A stretch of 64,000 nt of DNA from assembly GCA_963971285.1 (NCBI GenBank), contig OZ020246.1, forward strand, positions 9,903,217 to 9,967,216, read 5' to 3'. Positions 11,812-23,520 of this stretch are shown piece by piece. The notes under the pieces were generated by a model. It saw nothing but the letters and a program-made list of their open reading frames with translations. It did not search any database and was not told where the DNA came from. Position 1 is the first letter of the stretch, and every line of letters starts with the position of its first letter. Both the position numbers and the translations under genes were made by a program. Source of the stretch: Astropecten irregularis. Lineage: Eukaryota > Echinodermata > Asteroidea > Paxillosida > Astropectinidae.

Positions 11812-13347
11812 GTATTAAAATTTGGGGTCACATTTTATTTTTGACACTTTGGTGTACTTTATATTTTCAAAGATGATTTAAAATTTGGTTGACATCAATT
11901 TACAAGAGGGTTTGCCCTTCATGGATGTGTATTTAAACTGTTGGCTCAGAGCTTTTGAGTGCCTATGAGAAATAAATTCTTATGATGGTTCAAGCTCATG
12001 TGCAGGAGGTTGTGGGTTTTAGGAATCCCACTTGAGCAAGCGTATGACATTTCTTTATCTTGGGCAGTCTAATGTACTGAGCACAGGCCTAGTACACCTT
12101 CATGAATGGCAAAGACTTATGTTGGTATTTCTGATTTAAAAGTTGGCTCAGTAAAACTCATGATTTCTCTTTTTGATCCATGCTTTATCTCATGGAAGTA
12201 CACAAAGATGGTTACAGCAAGATAAAATCTGTAGCAAGGGTTGACTTGGAGGTGCATCAAATCAAAGGTTTGCTAAAGTTGTTTCTCTGTCAGTACTTTC
12301 TCATCCATTAATTTGTAGAGCAACTTGTGGTAAGTACAAACGCACATATGCCTGGCATAAGTAAGAAAAAGTGTGAGATTATTCTCTGGAATTTAACAAA
12401 TTATATGTGCTTCAGTTCAATAATTATCTCACAAAATATATCTAACAAAACTTAGCTCCGCTAGGTCGAATGTTTTTCAGTTTTGTTAAGATTTTCAGCT
12501 CAGCAGAGGGATATCTACCTGCCAGTGGATACTGAGGATATTGGGTGAGAATGGACAGCCAGAGAAGATACCAAAGAGGATGCTAATCAGGATCCGGAAG
12601 CAGGGACGGAGGACAGATGTTTGCATTGATGGCCCTGCTTGCTTAGCTTTTCATCACTTATCCCCAAGGTGAATGTCATTTGAAGAAAAATTAAACTTAT
12701 CAAAAGGGCTTGCATTTTATGATCAGTTTGACAGCTAGGCTGGTCACTCTAAACTTTTTCCAGAAGGTCTTTGGGAAAGGGTCCGTAGCTAGTTCTTGTT
12801 AAGTGACCATACCTCCAAGTGTACTTTTTCTTTTTATTCTGTATTGTGTCATTTGGTTGTTGAAGAGATGGAAACAAATGTTCTCGAAATGGAAAGTTGA
12901 GGTTTTGAAATTGAGACAAATCATCACAGAAAGTGGTCAAATTGTGATTGTGGCATTGTAAAGAAACCAGAGTTTCTGGAAGTCATCCTTCACAATTTTT
13001 AGCAGTCTTAGATTTGTGGAACAAGGAACAACATAACTTAGCCGGTAAAATACTTAATTCTCCTTGTATTTCATTTTGGTCCTAAAGGCTTGAAGAACAT
13101 GATGTGCTGACGGGAAGAGAAGATACCAAAGAGGATGCTAATTAGGATCCGGAAGCAGGGATGGAGGACAGATGTTTGCACTGATGGCCCTGCTTGCTTA
13201 GCTTTCCATCACTTATCCCCAAGGTGAATGACATTTGAAGAAAATTTAAACTTATCAAAGGGCTTGCATTTTAGGATTTAGAGTGAGGTTTGTCCTTCTC
13301 AAAGCAAACCCAAAGGCAGTCCTTACTTTAAATTAGTTTCTCACCAA

Positions 13348-13492
13348 TGATGAGAGACTCAAGTCGAATCATTTGCTCGCAATGACTCGAGTCGAGTTGA
13401 GTCATTTAGCCTCCGGGACTCGAGTCAAGTCGAGTCACAAAAAAATGTGCCTCGAGTAGAGTCATTGACTCGAGTCATTACAACTCTGCAAA
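13348..13492. repeat. GACTCGAGTC-rich element, second copy
   Basis: Duplicate of the block at 11400-11541 with scattered substitutions. It was copied together with its surroundings in the segmental duplication rather than inserted independently, because the flanking sequence on both sides is also shared. Confidence 0.5.
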
Positions 13493-13600
13493 TTTGCCAG
13501 TTGAACACAGGGAACTTTGTGGTCTAGTTGGTAGTTTGTACTTGTAAATTTTTATTTTGGAACTTTGTGATTATTTGCAACTGTTTCATTTTTATTTCAG

Positions 13601-13755
13601 GTTTATCAGCGGCACATTGTAAGGATATCAACAGGCAATGACGGGACATTCTGCAACAAGGAGAACTGTTCAACATCTGCAAGCCAGCTTCATCAGTAGA
13701 TATTTGATCATGCTGTATCCTCTATTGTCTGCTTCTATATGATGATAAAACATAG
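13601..13755 (+). other. Exon-like block, copy 2
   Basis: Paralogue of the block at 11658-11811, with a longer pyrimidine tract (TTTCATTTTTATTTCAG) before it and GTATTA after it. It has the same absence of an open frame. This is one duplication event, so it is not independent evidence for splicing. Confidence 0.3.
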
Positions 13756-14959
13756 GTATTAACATTTGTGGTCAAATTTTATTTGTGACACTTTGGTGTA
13801 CTTAAAATTTTCAAAGATGATTTAAAAGTTTGGGTTGACATCAATTCACACAAGGGTTTGCCCTTCATGGATTTGTATTTAAACTGTCTGCTCAGTGTTT
13901 TTGAGTGCCTATGAGAAATAAATTCTTATGATGGTTCAAGCTCATGTGCAGGAGGTTGTGGGTTTTAGGAATCCCACTTGAGCCAGCGTATGACATTTCT
14001 TTCTCTTGGGCACTCTAATGTACTGAGTACGGGCTTAGTACACCTTCATGAATGGCAAAGACTTATGTTGGTATTTCTGACTTAAAAGTTGGACCAGTAA
14101 AACCCATATAGGATCTCTCTTTTAGATCTTTATTTGATCTCATGGAAGTACACATAGATGGTTACAGCAAGATGAAATCTGTAGAGAGGGATTGATTTGG
14201 AGGTGCATCAATATGGATTCATAAGACCATGAAACCGGTCCGAACATTTTTTTGAGAGTGTGTTTTTTTTCATAAGATTCCGTCGTTACAAGTAAAAACT
14301 ATGGAAACATAGTCTTACACTTAAGCCTCCATCCAGATCAGCCATTAGCTACATTATTAGGTCTATTGATTTAATTTGAAACTAAAGCTCCTGATATGGA
14401 AAGCCTTTTAAAACATTTCACTCCATTTAATTTCAAACTCTCACAAAATGCACTCTTCAAACTGTTTTTTTTTTTTTGCTTATTGTATTGTAAAATAAAT
14501 CTATGTACGTAACGGATTGTCCTTCACAGATGTGTATTAGAACAGTCTGCTCAGTGCCTTGGAGTGCAGATGAGAAATAAATTCTTATGATGGCTCAAGC
14601 TCATGTGCAGGAGGTTGAGCCAGCGTATGACATTTCTTTCTCTTGGGCACTCTAATGTACTGGGCACAGGGCTAGTACACCTTCATGAATGGCAAAGACT
14701 TATGTTGGTATTTCTGACTTAAAAGTTGGACCAGTAAACTCCATATAGCATCTCTCTTTTAGATCTTTATTTGATCTCATGGAAGTACACATAGATGGTT
14801 ACAGCAAGATAAAATCTGTAGCGAGGGGTTGATTTGGAGAGTGTGCATCAATATGGATTCATAAGACCATGAAACCGGTCTGAACATTTTTTTGAGAGTG
14901 TGTTTTTTTCATAAGATTCCGTTGTTACAAGTAAAAACCTTGGAAACATAGTCTTACAC

Positions 14960-15334
14960 TTAAAGGGATGGTACAGAACTGGTGTTTGCGACAAAACCGT
15001 TGCTGACAGTTAAAGCACATTATGTAATCCATCATATACCTTAACTGACAAACCTGTAGAAGTTTGAAGTCAATCAGCCATCTGGGTCACGAGAAAATAG
15101 TGAAATCCCGTGTACGGAGAACTGTACACATTTCAACGAATGAATAAAACGCTTCGAAGCGATTTATTCCAATCGGAAAATAGTTTCATTTATTTCTCAA
15201 CGAATATGGCATTTCAGACAAAAACATTTCATGGCATGTTTTCTCCTATCATCAACATTATACTGTGTAAGTTTTATGTGAATCTGTGATTATGAAGTGT
15301 TTTTTGTCTTACCAATTCTGTACCCTTCCTTTAA
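14960..15334. mobile_element. TTAA-bounded miniature element, family 1, copy a
   Basis: The ends are AGGGATGGTACAGAACTGG on the left and a right end that reads AGGAAGGGTACAGAATTGG in reverse complement, each next to TTAA. The paralogous segment at 14311-14330 has CACTTAAGCC with a single TTAA and no insert, so it is an empty site and shows TTAA is the duplicated target. TTAA targets are characteristic of piggyBac-type transposons. There is no transposase frame. A small palindrome, CGCTTCGAAGCG, lies in the middle. Confidence 0.85.
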
Positions 15335-15724
15335 GCCTCCATCCAGATCAGCCATTAGCTTCTTTATTAGGTCTATTGATTTAATTTGAAAACTAAAGCT
15401 CCTGATATGGAAAGCCTTTTAAAACATTTCACTCCATTTAATTTCAAACTCTCACAAAATGCACTCTTCAAACTGTTTTTTTTTTTGCTTATTGTATTGT
15501 AAAATAAATCTATGTACGTAACGGATTGTCCTTCACAGATGTGTATTAGAACAGTCTGCTCAGTGCCTTGGAGTGCAGATGAAAAATAAATTCTTATGAT
15601 GGTTCAAGCTCATGTGCAGGAGGTTGAGCCAGCGTATGACATTTCTTTCTCTTGGGCACTCTAATGTACTGGGCACAGGGCTAGTACACCTTCATGAATG
15701 GCAAATACTTTGGTATTTCTGATT

Positions 15725-16068
15725 ATTATCATACTTTGGTAGCATACCCAAACAATGATCTTCACAGATTTACCTTAAACTTACAGAATATAAAGATGGT
15801 GATGGTAGAAACATACCGTTAAATTTTTTTCTGCCTGAAATGCTGTATTTATCTAGAAAAGAGTAAAACCAGTGACTAAAAATATTTTTGATCTATGAAA
15901 AGACTTAAGAAATACTGTGGCCGTTTTTTCCTGTTTTCTCAAAAAGTGAGCATGCACTGTATGGGACAGAAATTTTCATAGATGACTGTTACTGAATCTT
16001 CCTTGATATTTTTGCCCATGAATCTCTATTTCTTGGACAAAAACCAAAGTATGATGTTACCTCTAAAG
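15725..16068. mobile_element. Family 2 miniature element, decayed copy
   Basis: The left end, ATCATACTTTGGTAGCATAC, and right end, ACCAAAGTATGATGTTACCTC, are inverted repeats of the family seen intact at 17631. The TTAA targets are eroded. Internal landmarks shared with other copies include GTCCCATACRGTGC, the AAATACTGTGG stretch and a TTCTACCAYCACCATC-type sequence on the opposite strand. Noncoding. Confidence 0.7.
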
Positions 16069-16574
16069 GTTGTATCAGTAAAACCCATGATCTCTCTTTT
16101 AACTCTTTACTTTATCTTTATATGGGATTATACAACTACATGTAATATGGTTACAGCAAAATAAAATCTGTAGTGAGGGGTTGATTTGGAGGAGCATCTA
16201 TATGGATTCACAAGACCATAAAACCGGTCAATTTACATGAGGGTTTGCCCTTCATGGATGTGTATTTAAACTGTCTGCTCAGTGTTTTTGAGTGCCTATG
16301 AGAAATAAATTCTTATGATGGCTCAAGCTCATGTGCAGGAGGTTGTGGGTTTTAGGAATCCCACTTGAGCCAGCGTATGACATTTCTTTCTCTTCGGTTC
16401 TTTTATGTACTGAGCTCAGTGCTAGTACATATTCATGAATGACAAAACCTTGTGTCCATATTTCTGATGGATCAGTATTGAGACCCATGAACCTTTTTAG
16501 ATTATTGATTTATCTTGTGGAAGTATTGTTACAGCCAAATAGAGACCGTTCTAATGGTTTGAAGCCATAATACA

Positions 16575-16880
16575 GGATTGGTTAAGGTGAAATAACAGCT
16601 ACAGACTGTTCATAATTTGATTTGTCATGGAATTAAAACAAACCTGTGAAATTATCAGCTCATGTCATCATCGGAAACTGTAGAAAACGGTGAATAACGC
16701 TCACAGTATTTTCATATCTATTCACAGGAGTTTTGACCTGACACCGAGATCAAAACTGTTTTCGTTGGTTGTTTTACTAATTTCTGGATAAAAATACAGC
16801 ATTTCATCCTGAAAGTTGTATGTAAATCTGTGAACATTTGTATTTGGGTATGTTATCAATCCTGTACTCTACCTATAATT
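16575..16880. mobile_element. Diverged miniature element related to families 1 and 2
   Basis: The left part, CAGGATTGGTTAAGGTG, pairs loosely with the right part, ATCAATCCTGTACTCTACC. Internal phrases such as AAACCTGTGAAATTATCAGC and TTCTGGATAAAAATACAGC match landmarks of the neighbouring TTAA elements. The boundaries are uncertain and the target site is not visible. Confidence 0.4.
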
Positions 16881-17204
16881 AGGCCGCTGTAAATTTTGTA
16901 AAATTTGGGAAAGTCAGGAAAGTAGACCATCCCACGAATATTCTTAGAATGATGCCACCTTACTGAAGGATAATAAATTCACTTAAAATGATTAGAAATA
17001 ATTCATAATCAATTCATTTTAATAACGCTGCCTGTATACAAGACTGTTTTATTCTGATATTTTGACATAGGATAATAATTTCAAACTATATGCAAAGATG
17101 GTGTGAATAGAATGTCTTCATTCATATGGCCTATATATCTTAGGCACCCAATGGCTGAATTAATGGGGCAATACTGTATAAGACTTAATAAATAAATATT
17201 ACAT

Positions 17205-17535
17205 GATTGGTAAAGGTCACAGAACAGCACTTACCCATCATGTTGATGAAATGATAAACCTGTGAAAATTTGAGCTCAACCAGACAAATTAGTCACAAGA
17301 AAATAGCAAAAATGAGACTCAATTTTAAAACATGAAGAATGATTTTGCAACTTACCCAGAGATCAAAATTGTTTTTGGTCTTTGTTTTACTAAGTTCAGG
17401 ATAAATACACCGTTTTAGGTGAAAATATTTCAACGGTGTGCTTCTACCAGCACTGCACCATCCTGAAAGTTATACGTAAATCTTCGAACAATTCTGTTTG
17501 TGTATGTTACCAATCCTGCACTGTACTTTTAATAA
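17205..17535. mobile_element. Diverged miniature element, second copy
   Basis: Begins near ATTGGTAAAGGTCACAGAAC and ends near ACCAATCCTGCACTGTAC, an imperfect inverted pair. The interior has GAAAATTTGAGCTCAACCAG and GGATAAATACACCG, phrases similar to those of the element at 16575. Noncoding, with approximate ends. Confidence 0.4.
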
Positions 17536-17630
17536 ATGTACTTTTGATTGATATTAAAACATGATGAGACTAGAATTTAAAATGTCAATATTTATTTACT
17601 GCACAACATTTTCATAGTGCATTTTTCCTT

Positions 17631-18002
17631 TTAAAGGTAGTATCATACTTTGTTGTTATCAAAGAAATACTGATTCATGGGCAAAAATATCACAGAAGAT
17701 ACAGTGAGAGTCATATGTGAAAATTTCAGTTCCATCCGTTGCCCACATTTTGAGAAAACAGTGAAAAAGAGCCACAGTATTTCTTAAGTCTTTTCTCTTT
17801 TATTTTTGATCTTTTAAAAGATCAAAAAGATTTTCGGTCGTTGTTCTACTAATTTCTGGATAAATACATCATTTCAGGTGGGACAATTTTAACGGTATGT
17901 TTCTACCACCACCATCTTAATACCCTGTATTCCTGTAAGTTATACATAAATCTGCAAACATTTCTGTTTTGGTTTCTTACCAAAGTATGATACTACCTTT
18001 AA
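17631..18002. mobile_element. TTAA-bounded miniature element, family 2, full copy
   Basis: The ends AAAGGTAGTATCATACTTTG and the inverted ACCAAAGTATGATACTACCT sit inside TTAA at 17631-17634 and 17999-18002. The two halves are partly self-complementary, so the element would fold back. About 370 bp with no coding frame. The best-preserved pair of ends in this family. Confidence 0.85.
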
Positions 18003-18598
18003 ATACAGGCAATTAGTTTATACCTAGCCTGGATTTTCTAAGTAAATAATAAGAGTCAATTGTGATATTCAATAAAATTGACTTGCAGAGCAATTCTCTC
18101 TGGATTACTGTTACCTTGCAACAAATAAATAAACAAAATAATTGTAAGCAAAATATAACCAAGCATTCGTCTCCATTTGCAGTCTCTTTAATTTGAAGTT
18201 CATAATTATCTTTGTGTTTTAGCTATGTGCAACTTTTTGAAATCTTGGCTTGTCCTCCAGCTTTGTCACCGAATACCCTGGAAATTCAGGGGGGGGGGGG
18301 GGTTGAAAAAACTATTTTATTTTTGATTAATTCAGTCATCAATTTAGGGAATTCAATAAAGAAATACAGGAAAACAAAGACTTCCTCTTTTATTTCCATA
18401 CATATTTGCTCAGATAAAGAAAAGGTTATTTAGAATAGACCTATACCTTGGAAACTGAAAGTATTGAAGTATGAAGTATACATGTATGTACATGTAACCT
18501 CAAATCCAAAAATCTGAAAAATGAATTGGGCCCTCTTTAAATCAAGTGACTTCTTGCAATTTTGGCTTATCTCTGCTTTTGACTTTCTGTCTCCCTGC

Positions 18599-19000
18599 GC
18601 CTATGGGAGTTTACACACAAACCGACTCTCCATAAGGAAAGCACACAAGGCACCTGATTGGTCAATTGTTCCATGCAGTGGATCCCAACTTTGCCACAAA
18701 TTTGCCTATGGGAGTTTACACACAAACCTACCTATGGGATTTTACACACAAACTGACTCTCCATAAGGAAAGCACACGAGGCACCTGATTGGTCAATTGT
18801 TCCACGCAGTGGATCCCAACTTTGCCACAAATTTGCCTATGGGATATTTCACACAAACCGAATCTCCATAAGGAAAGCGCACAAGACACCTGATTGGTCA
18901 ATTGTTCTACGCAGTGGATCCCAACTTTGCCACAAATTTGCCTATGGGATTTTACACACAAACCGACTCTCCACAAATCCTCTCTATTGTGTGTATACAA
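18599..19000. repeat. Tandem repeat, 105-bp unit, about 3.5 copies
   Basis: GCCTATGGGA begins at 18599, 18704, 18835 and 18940. The steps are 105, 131 and 105 bp; the middle step has an additional 26-bp partial copy (CCTATGGGATTTTACACAC at 18730). Units include CTCCATAAGGAAAGC and CACCTGATTGGTCAATTG, the latter carrying a CCAAT-box-like inverted ATTGG. Several frames stay open through the copies because the unit is a multiple of three, which explains the frames of 81 and 113 codons here. These are not considered genes. Confidence 0.85.
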
Positions 19001-19069
19001 ACAGGCCAGACTTTGTAAACTGCGATGTACGTACACATAGTACGTGAAAGATACCACATAATAAATCAT

Positions 19070-20064
19070 ATTAAAGTCTTCGGCTTGTTAATAATTTGAT
19101 CATCATAAAATTAATGATAACATTTAATCAGTGTATAGAGGGCGCTCTTTAACTTTTGAAAGAAACTTCACAAAGCTGAAGCAAGATCTACTGTTCCTGT
19201 TATCATGGGCTATGTGTGGTAACTCCATGGTTAGGCTGGTCATGGATGTAGCACAAACATAATGTGAACCTCTCTGAAAAAAGAGAGACAATTTCCGTGT
19301 TTTTAATGAATATTTAAGTCACCGATATGGTCTTCGTGCCGGTTCACGCATAGGCCTATTTGGCAGTATACTACTTTTGATAATAATTGCGACCAATGTG
19401 TTATTTCAGCATAGAATTTTTTTCATTAAATTAGGACAATATTTTTTTTATGAAAAGGACATTTCCAAAACTAAAACATTTTTGTTGATAATAGGAACTA
19501 TAAAGCCGTTATAGGCGCTATCTATCGCTAATAATTATGGCGAAATACTTTATAATATAATTTTATATTCCCATAACATATATCTCCCATTCGAATCGAT
19601 GTAGGCCTACAAGAGCTATTCGATCAGTGGAGCCTGCACGGCCAAAACATTTTGTGCAAAATGTCCTCAATGAAAACCATCCAATGAGTGTGCAATGTAC
19701 CACCTGATGCAGAGAACACGTAGTTTGTATACCTGTGCACTATTATGAATGGGATGCGTACGTGATGGAATGCAAACTTATTGTCTCGCGGGTGGCTATT
19801 TGAATTTCACGTGACAGGGCAGCAGGACGGGTCAGGAAACCCGTCTCGTTTTTGCAGCTTATGTGTATGATGCCGGCGCCATGTTTAAAATTCCACTTCA
19901 CCGATTTTCCTTCGACATTTTACAAACATAAATAGTCCATTTTTACCGACAAATATTGGAACAAGGTAGGCCTATACTCGTGAGCTGTTTTCATCACCCG
20001 ACCGGCCTGAGAAACCATGGAGCTCTACCCAATAGCACGGTAATATAACTCTTCATTGATTTTT
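19070..20064. other. Stretch with no recognised gene
   Basis: Contains one AGAGGGCGCT word at 19138 and a moderately GC-rich patch at 19740-19900. A donor-like AAG-GTAGGC lies at 19965-19970. It could be a first exon for the exon-like series downstream, but there is no core-promoter motif that I would trust. Confidence 0.3.
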
Positions 20065-20295
20065 GGGGTTAGTGTCTTTTAATAAATTAATACGCCACTC
20101 ATAATATTTTCAGTATTTATTTTGCTTCTTCTGTTCCAAAATGAGATTTGATACTTAAAGCAAATTTATTCATGGGTCCTGTAAACCCTAAAATGAACAC
20201 AATATTTCGGCAGTATTTCAGTGAAAAAAAACCCCAGTTTCTTACCCAAATAAATACTGAAAATAATATGGTTGGTGTAAAAGACACTAGGCCCC
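20065..20295. mobile_element. Inverted-repeat element (GGGGTTAGTGTC ends), short copy
   Basis: The left end GGGGTTAGTGTCTTTTA and right end AAAAGACACTAGGCCCC are inverted. Next inside, TTTTCAGTATTTATTT and AAATAAATACTGAAAA are also inverted. The same ends bound the element at 63143-63608. The 231-bp copy lacks most of the interior. Not coding, despite frames of 67 and 102 codons on the minus strand. Confidence 0.75.
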
Positions 20296-20529
20296 CTAAT
20301 GCCGATTTTTTTGTTCCATGAATTCTCTCCTGGGAAAGACTGTATTTCGGGGTTATTTTCTGATGGCATGATAGAAAACTAATTAAACTGTTTCGGACCA
20401 GTTGGGATGTCCTCTTCAATTTCAATATTAAAACTTAGCAAGGTTACATTTGTGGAAAAAGGGCAGGGCTTCGATTTCTGAGGTAAATTATGGGGGTCTG
20501 AAAATAATCTTTGTGGATTAATAATGCAC

Positions 20530-20840
20530 ACTAACCCTAGAATTCCACTTTGTGCACAAACCCATTGAACCGGCCGATAGAGGGCGTTTTGAGAAAAATG
20601 GCTGGAAAGACTTCCCACTGACGGCCATTACGGAAACAGGGTTATTTCCTCCAAGGGATAACTTATTGGATGCAAGTCATGACGAACTTCAATCCCTGAA
20701 AAGTGAGATTTTCAGCGTTTTTTTACCTACAATGATACACTTCGAATGCAGCGGTAGCCATTTTTCTCATAATGCCCTCTGTCGGTCCCATTATAGGATT
20801 GTGCACCAGTGATGGCCGTCAGTGGAATTCTTTCAATTTT
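20530..20840. repeat. Interior fragment of the GGGGTTAGTGTC element
   Basis: The sequence from CACAAACCCATTGAACCGG through ATTACGGAAACAGGGTTATT to GTCAGTGGAATTCTTTC is homologous to the interior of the element at 63143-63608. Its two margins contain inverted copies of an AGAGGGCGTTTTGAGAAAAA / GCCCTCTGT theme. A separate piece of the same interior lies at 22245-22465. Confidence 0.65.
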
Positions 20841-21297
20841 TCTAATTTGTTCACCTTTCAATGAGTTTATCCAATAAGTTAACTTTTACTTGAGGATATT
20901 TAACCCTTGTTGGCGTTCATGTACATTCGATCAGCTCTGGTCTGGTACCCAGCTTCTTAATTTTGATATGCTTTTTCGGTAGTGGTTGTCTGTTTCACAA
21001 AATAACCCCGGAATGCATTGTTTCAAGACCTCCAGGAAGTCCCCTAATTATCATAATTATTATGCAGATGTTGAAGAGATCTTAGAATATCATTGTAGTT
21101 ACAATTGGGCGTATGGACATAAGTCCACTCCGGTGAATAGTGTGAATTAGTCCACAAGGTTTATTTTCAGATGGGGACCACCAACATAATTTTTTTTTTT
21201 TTAAATCAATCAAAGTTTGCCCTCTTTCCACAAATGTAACCTTGCTAATATTATGAATATATCATTTGATACTTATATTGTACATGTATTATTTCAG

Positions 21298-21402
21298 GAG
21301 ATAGCTGGAATCAATGAGATACTTGTACTACATCGCCAAGCAGCCTACAGACTGGATGATGCCTACACTGTTGAATGTGCTGTCGATGATTGTCTATAAA
21401 AG
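21298..21402 (+). ncRNA. Exon-like block E1 of the GAGATGRCTGGAATC family
   Basis: A tract ending ATTATTTCAG precedes the block and AAAAG-GTAGGT follows it. It begins GAGATAGCTGGAATCAATGA and contains AGCAGCCTACAGACTGGATG, both family hallmarks. One frame stays open from the first base almost to the end, then reaches TAA. The E2 and E3 paralogues break this frame, so coding is unlikely. The surrounding unit of about 620 bp is duplicated with E2 and E3. Confidence 0.45.
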
Positions 21403-21932
21403 GTAGGTCCATATTATTGTCACAATGTACACGTTTACATTGTACACTCTGTGATCATAAGTTTCTATTGTTGGTTGAGTATAACAGTCCTAGATGGTTG
21501 TTTGTATATTTAATATTCAGAAAATGATATTTATTTACTAGATCTTAGAAAACAAATGTTGACGATAAGCAGTAAAAACAGACACAGTTGCGCTACCCCA
21601 GTATTACACATCTGAGATTGAATGTTCATCATGACTTGTATCCATTAAGTTATTCCATAACCCTTTTTCTGTAATGGTCAATCAAACCATTTATCGTTTC
21701 CTATAAATGGATTGATTGAGGTCAGAATGTAGGTCCATATTTTGGAATAACTATAAGAGAAAAATGTATTAACATTTTTGCATGAATCTGTGTTTTCTTT
21801 TGGCCCACTTGGATTCACTTGCACATGTTTCTAACTTTGCAACTTTTCCCATTTGAGAAATGTTTCCCTGTCTTTTAGGAAGTTGAACAATAAAATTTGA
21901 TGTAGAGGTATGGTAAATTTGTATTATTTCAG

Positions 21933-22034
21933 GAGATTGCTGGAATCAGTGAGATACTTGTACATCGCCAAGCAGCCTACAGACTGGATGATGCCAACAT
22001 TGTTGAATGAGCTTCCGATGCTTGTCTTTAGTAG
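21933..22034 (+). ncRNA. Exon-like block E2
   Basis: Same borders as E1 (TATTTCAG before, GTAGGT after) and very close in sequence. It is 102 bases versus 105, and the frame open in E1 meets TGA here. The intervening sequence between E1 and E2 is also duplicated between E2 and E3. Confidence 0.45.
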
Positions 22035-22244
22035 GTAGGTCCATATCATTGTCACATGTATGCATTTACATGTACACTCATATTGTACACTTACACTGTG
22101 ATCATAGTTTCTATGTGTATATATCTAATATTCAGAAAATGCTATTTATTGACTAGATCTTAGAAAACAAATTTTGTTGATGAGCAGTAAAAACAGACAC
22201 AGTTTCTGCATCATTTTACATTATAAAGCAATTCACTTTAATAT

Positions 22245-22465
22245 GCACAAACCCTATGGGACTGACAGAGGGCGTTAAAAAAAAATAGTTGGCGCTGCAT
22301 ACAAAGTATCATTGTAGGTTAAAAAAAAAACTTGTACGACTCACTTTTCAGATGTGCTACCCCAATATTATACACCTGAGATTGAAGTTATCATGTCTTG
22401 TATCCATGCAGCAAGTGATCTCTTACAGGATATAACCCTTTTTCCTTTAATGGTTGTCAGTGGAA
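22245..22465. repeat. Interior fragment of the GGGGTTAGTGTC element, third copy
   Basis: Begins near TGCACAAACCCTATGGGAC and continues through ACAGAGGGCG, ACTCACTTTTCAGA and GTGGAATTC-like sequence. It interrupts the duplicated unit that holds the exon-like blocks E2 and E3, so it inserted after or during that duplication. Confidence 0.5.
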
Positions 22466-22550
22466 TTCTTTCCATCTTTTATTACCAGCTTTTAGGAAAA
22501 AATCTATATTATTTGATGTAGATGTATGACTACATTTTGTATTATTTCAG

Positions 22551-22651
22551 GAGACTGCTGGAATCAGTGAGATACCTGAACACTACCATGCAGGCAGCCT
22601 ACAGACTGGATGGTGCCTACATTGTTGAATGAGCTGCTGAGTGTTTTCAAG
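22551..22651 (+). ncRNA. Exon-like block E3
   Basis: Preceded by ATTATTTCAG and followed by GTAGGC. Begins GAGACTGCTGGAATCAGTGA and includes GGCAGCCTACAGACTGGATG. A shift relative to E2 near the middle moves the frame, again arguing against protein coding. Confidence 0.45.
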
Positions 22652-23177
22652 GTAGGCCCATAGCTAGTATTGTCACATGATTGCCTTGTAATGCTTTTAC
22701 ATGTCACTCATGTGACATTTCTTGCCTGTCTCGGGTTGAGTCTGTGACATGCAGTTAATTATTGAAGATTCATATGAATATTGGGAAGTGCCCCCAACAA
22801 ACAGGTGACTAACATTGTCAATTTGGAAAACATTTTACTTAACATGCATCGGCTTGTTGATACCCAAAATGCATCAAGAACATTGCAGTGTTCATGTTCC
22901 AAGGAGCATAACAGGTTTGTATTCTGTACTAAACTATTTTTTAATCATTCTACAAGGTTCATTCTGATTCGGCTTCTAATTGTTACCTACAGTATATTCT
23001 GATGACTGTTCTCTCATCAGTACAACTGTGCAAGTCACCAATCAGCAGGACAATGCATGACTGTCCACAGACTGGGTAGTTTTTGTATCACGTTCTTTAC
23101 CTTTTCCTTCATTATGCCTTACAGTTATATATTTTCCTTTTAATGACGTTCTGTCATAATTGGCATTACTTCACCAG

Positions 23178-23261
23178 ATGCAAAGAAGCAAGAATGATTG
23201 CCGTGCAGTTCAAGTACAGCCTGGGATACAAGCAAGCAAGCTAGACAGCATGTTCACTGAG
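23178..23261 (+). ncRNA. Exon-like block E4
   Basis: Preceded by TTACTTCACCAG and ends CATGTTCACTGAG before GTAGGT. The same ending, TGTTCACTGAG-GTAGG, closes E5, which links this more diverged block to the family. The TGTTCACTGAGGTAGGTTAACC word is repeated about 138 bases downstream in a short local duplication. Confidence 0.35.
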
Positions 23262-23520
23262 GTAGGTTAACCATTCTCTTTCAGGTGAACATGCTCAAGA
23301 CCCTGGATGTCGCTGGATGCAAGGAGTGAATGGCATGTTTGCCACGACGGTCAAGACAAGGTGCAACAGGCAGGGGGTACAAGACTGCATGTTCACTGAG
23401 GTAGGTTAACCATTCTCTTTTAGATGTGAACATGGCTCAAGACCCCAAGGAGGATTGGCAGCAAAGCATGATCACATTAAGGTAAAACTAACCCTCTCTT
23501 TCAGTCATGTGTGAGCCAAG
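23240..23520 (+). repeat. Short local duplication with donor- and acceptor-like motifs
   Basis: Two copies of CATGTTCACTGAGGTAGG, each followed by TTAACCATTCTCTTT, lie about 138 bp apart, and a third related piece (TAACCCTCTCTTTCAG) follows near 23490. Donor-like GTAGGT and acceptor-like TCTTTCAG are only about 23 bases apart, far too short for an ordinary intron. They are more likely remnants of rearranged splice sites. Confidence 0.5.

Larger units (their letters stand above)
10550..16470. repeat. Mosaic of partial segmental duplications
   Basis: Blocks from one ancestral segment recur. A block beginning TTGTTTCTCTGTCAGTACT is at 10573 and 12277. A block around GGATACTGAGGATATTGGG is at 11130 and 12530. 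A block with GAAGATACCAAAGAGGATGCTA is at 11165, 12565 and 13122. A block beginning TTTATCAGCGGCACATTG is at 11659 and 13602. A block with AATAAATTCTTATGATGG is at about 11970, 13918, 14576, 15588 and 16305. Copies are truncated at different points, so this is repeated unequal exchange rather than a regular satellite. No shared open frame. Confidence 0.85.

Noticed and set aside
23262..23284. A 23-base intron between GTAGGT and TTTCAG
   Set aside because: Too short for spliceosomal splicing. More likely rearranged splice-like remnants.
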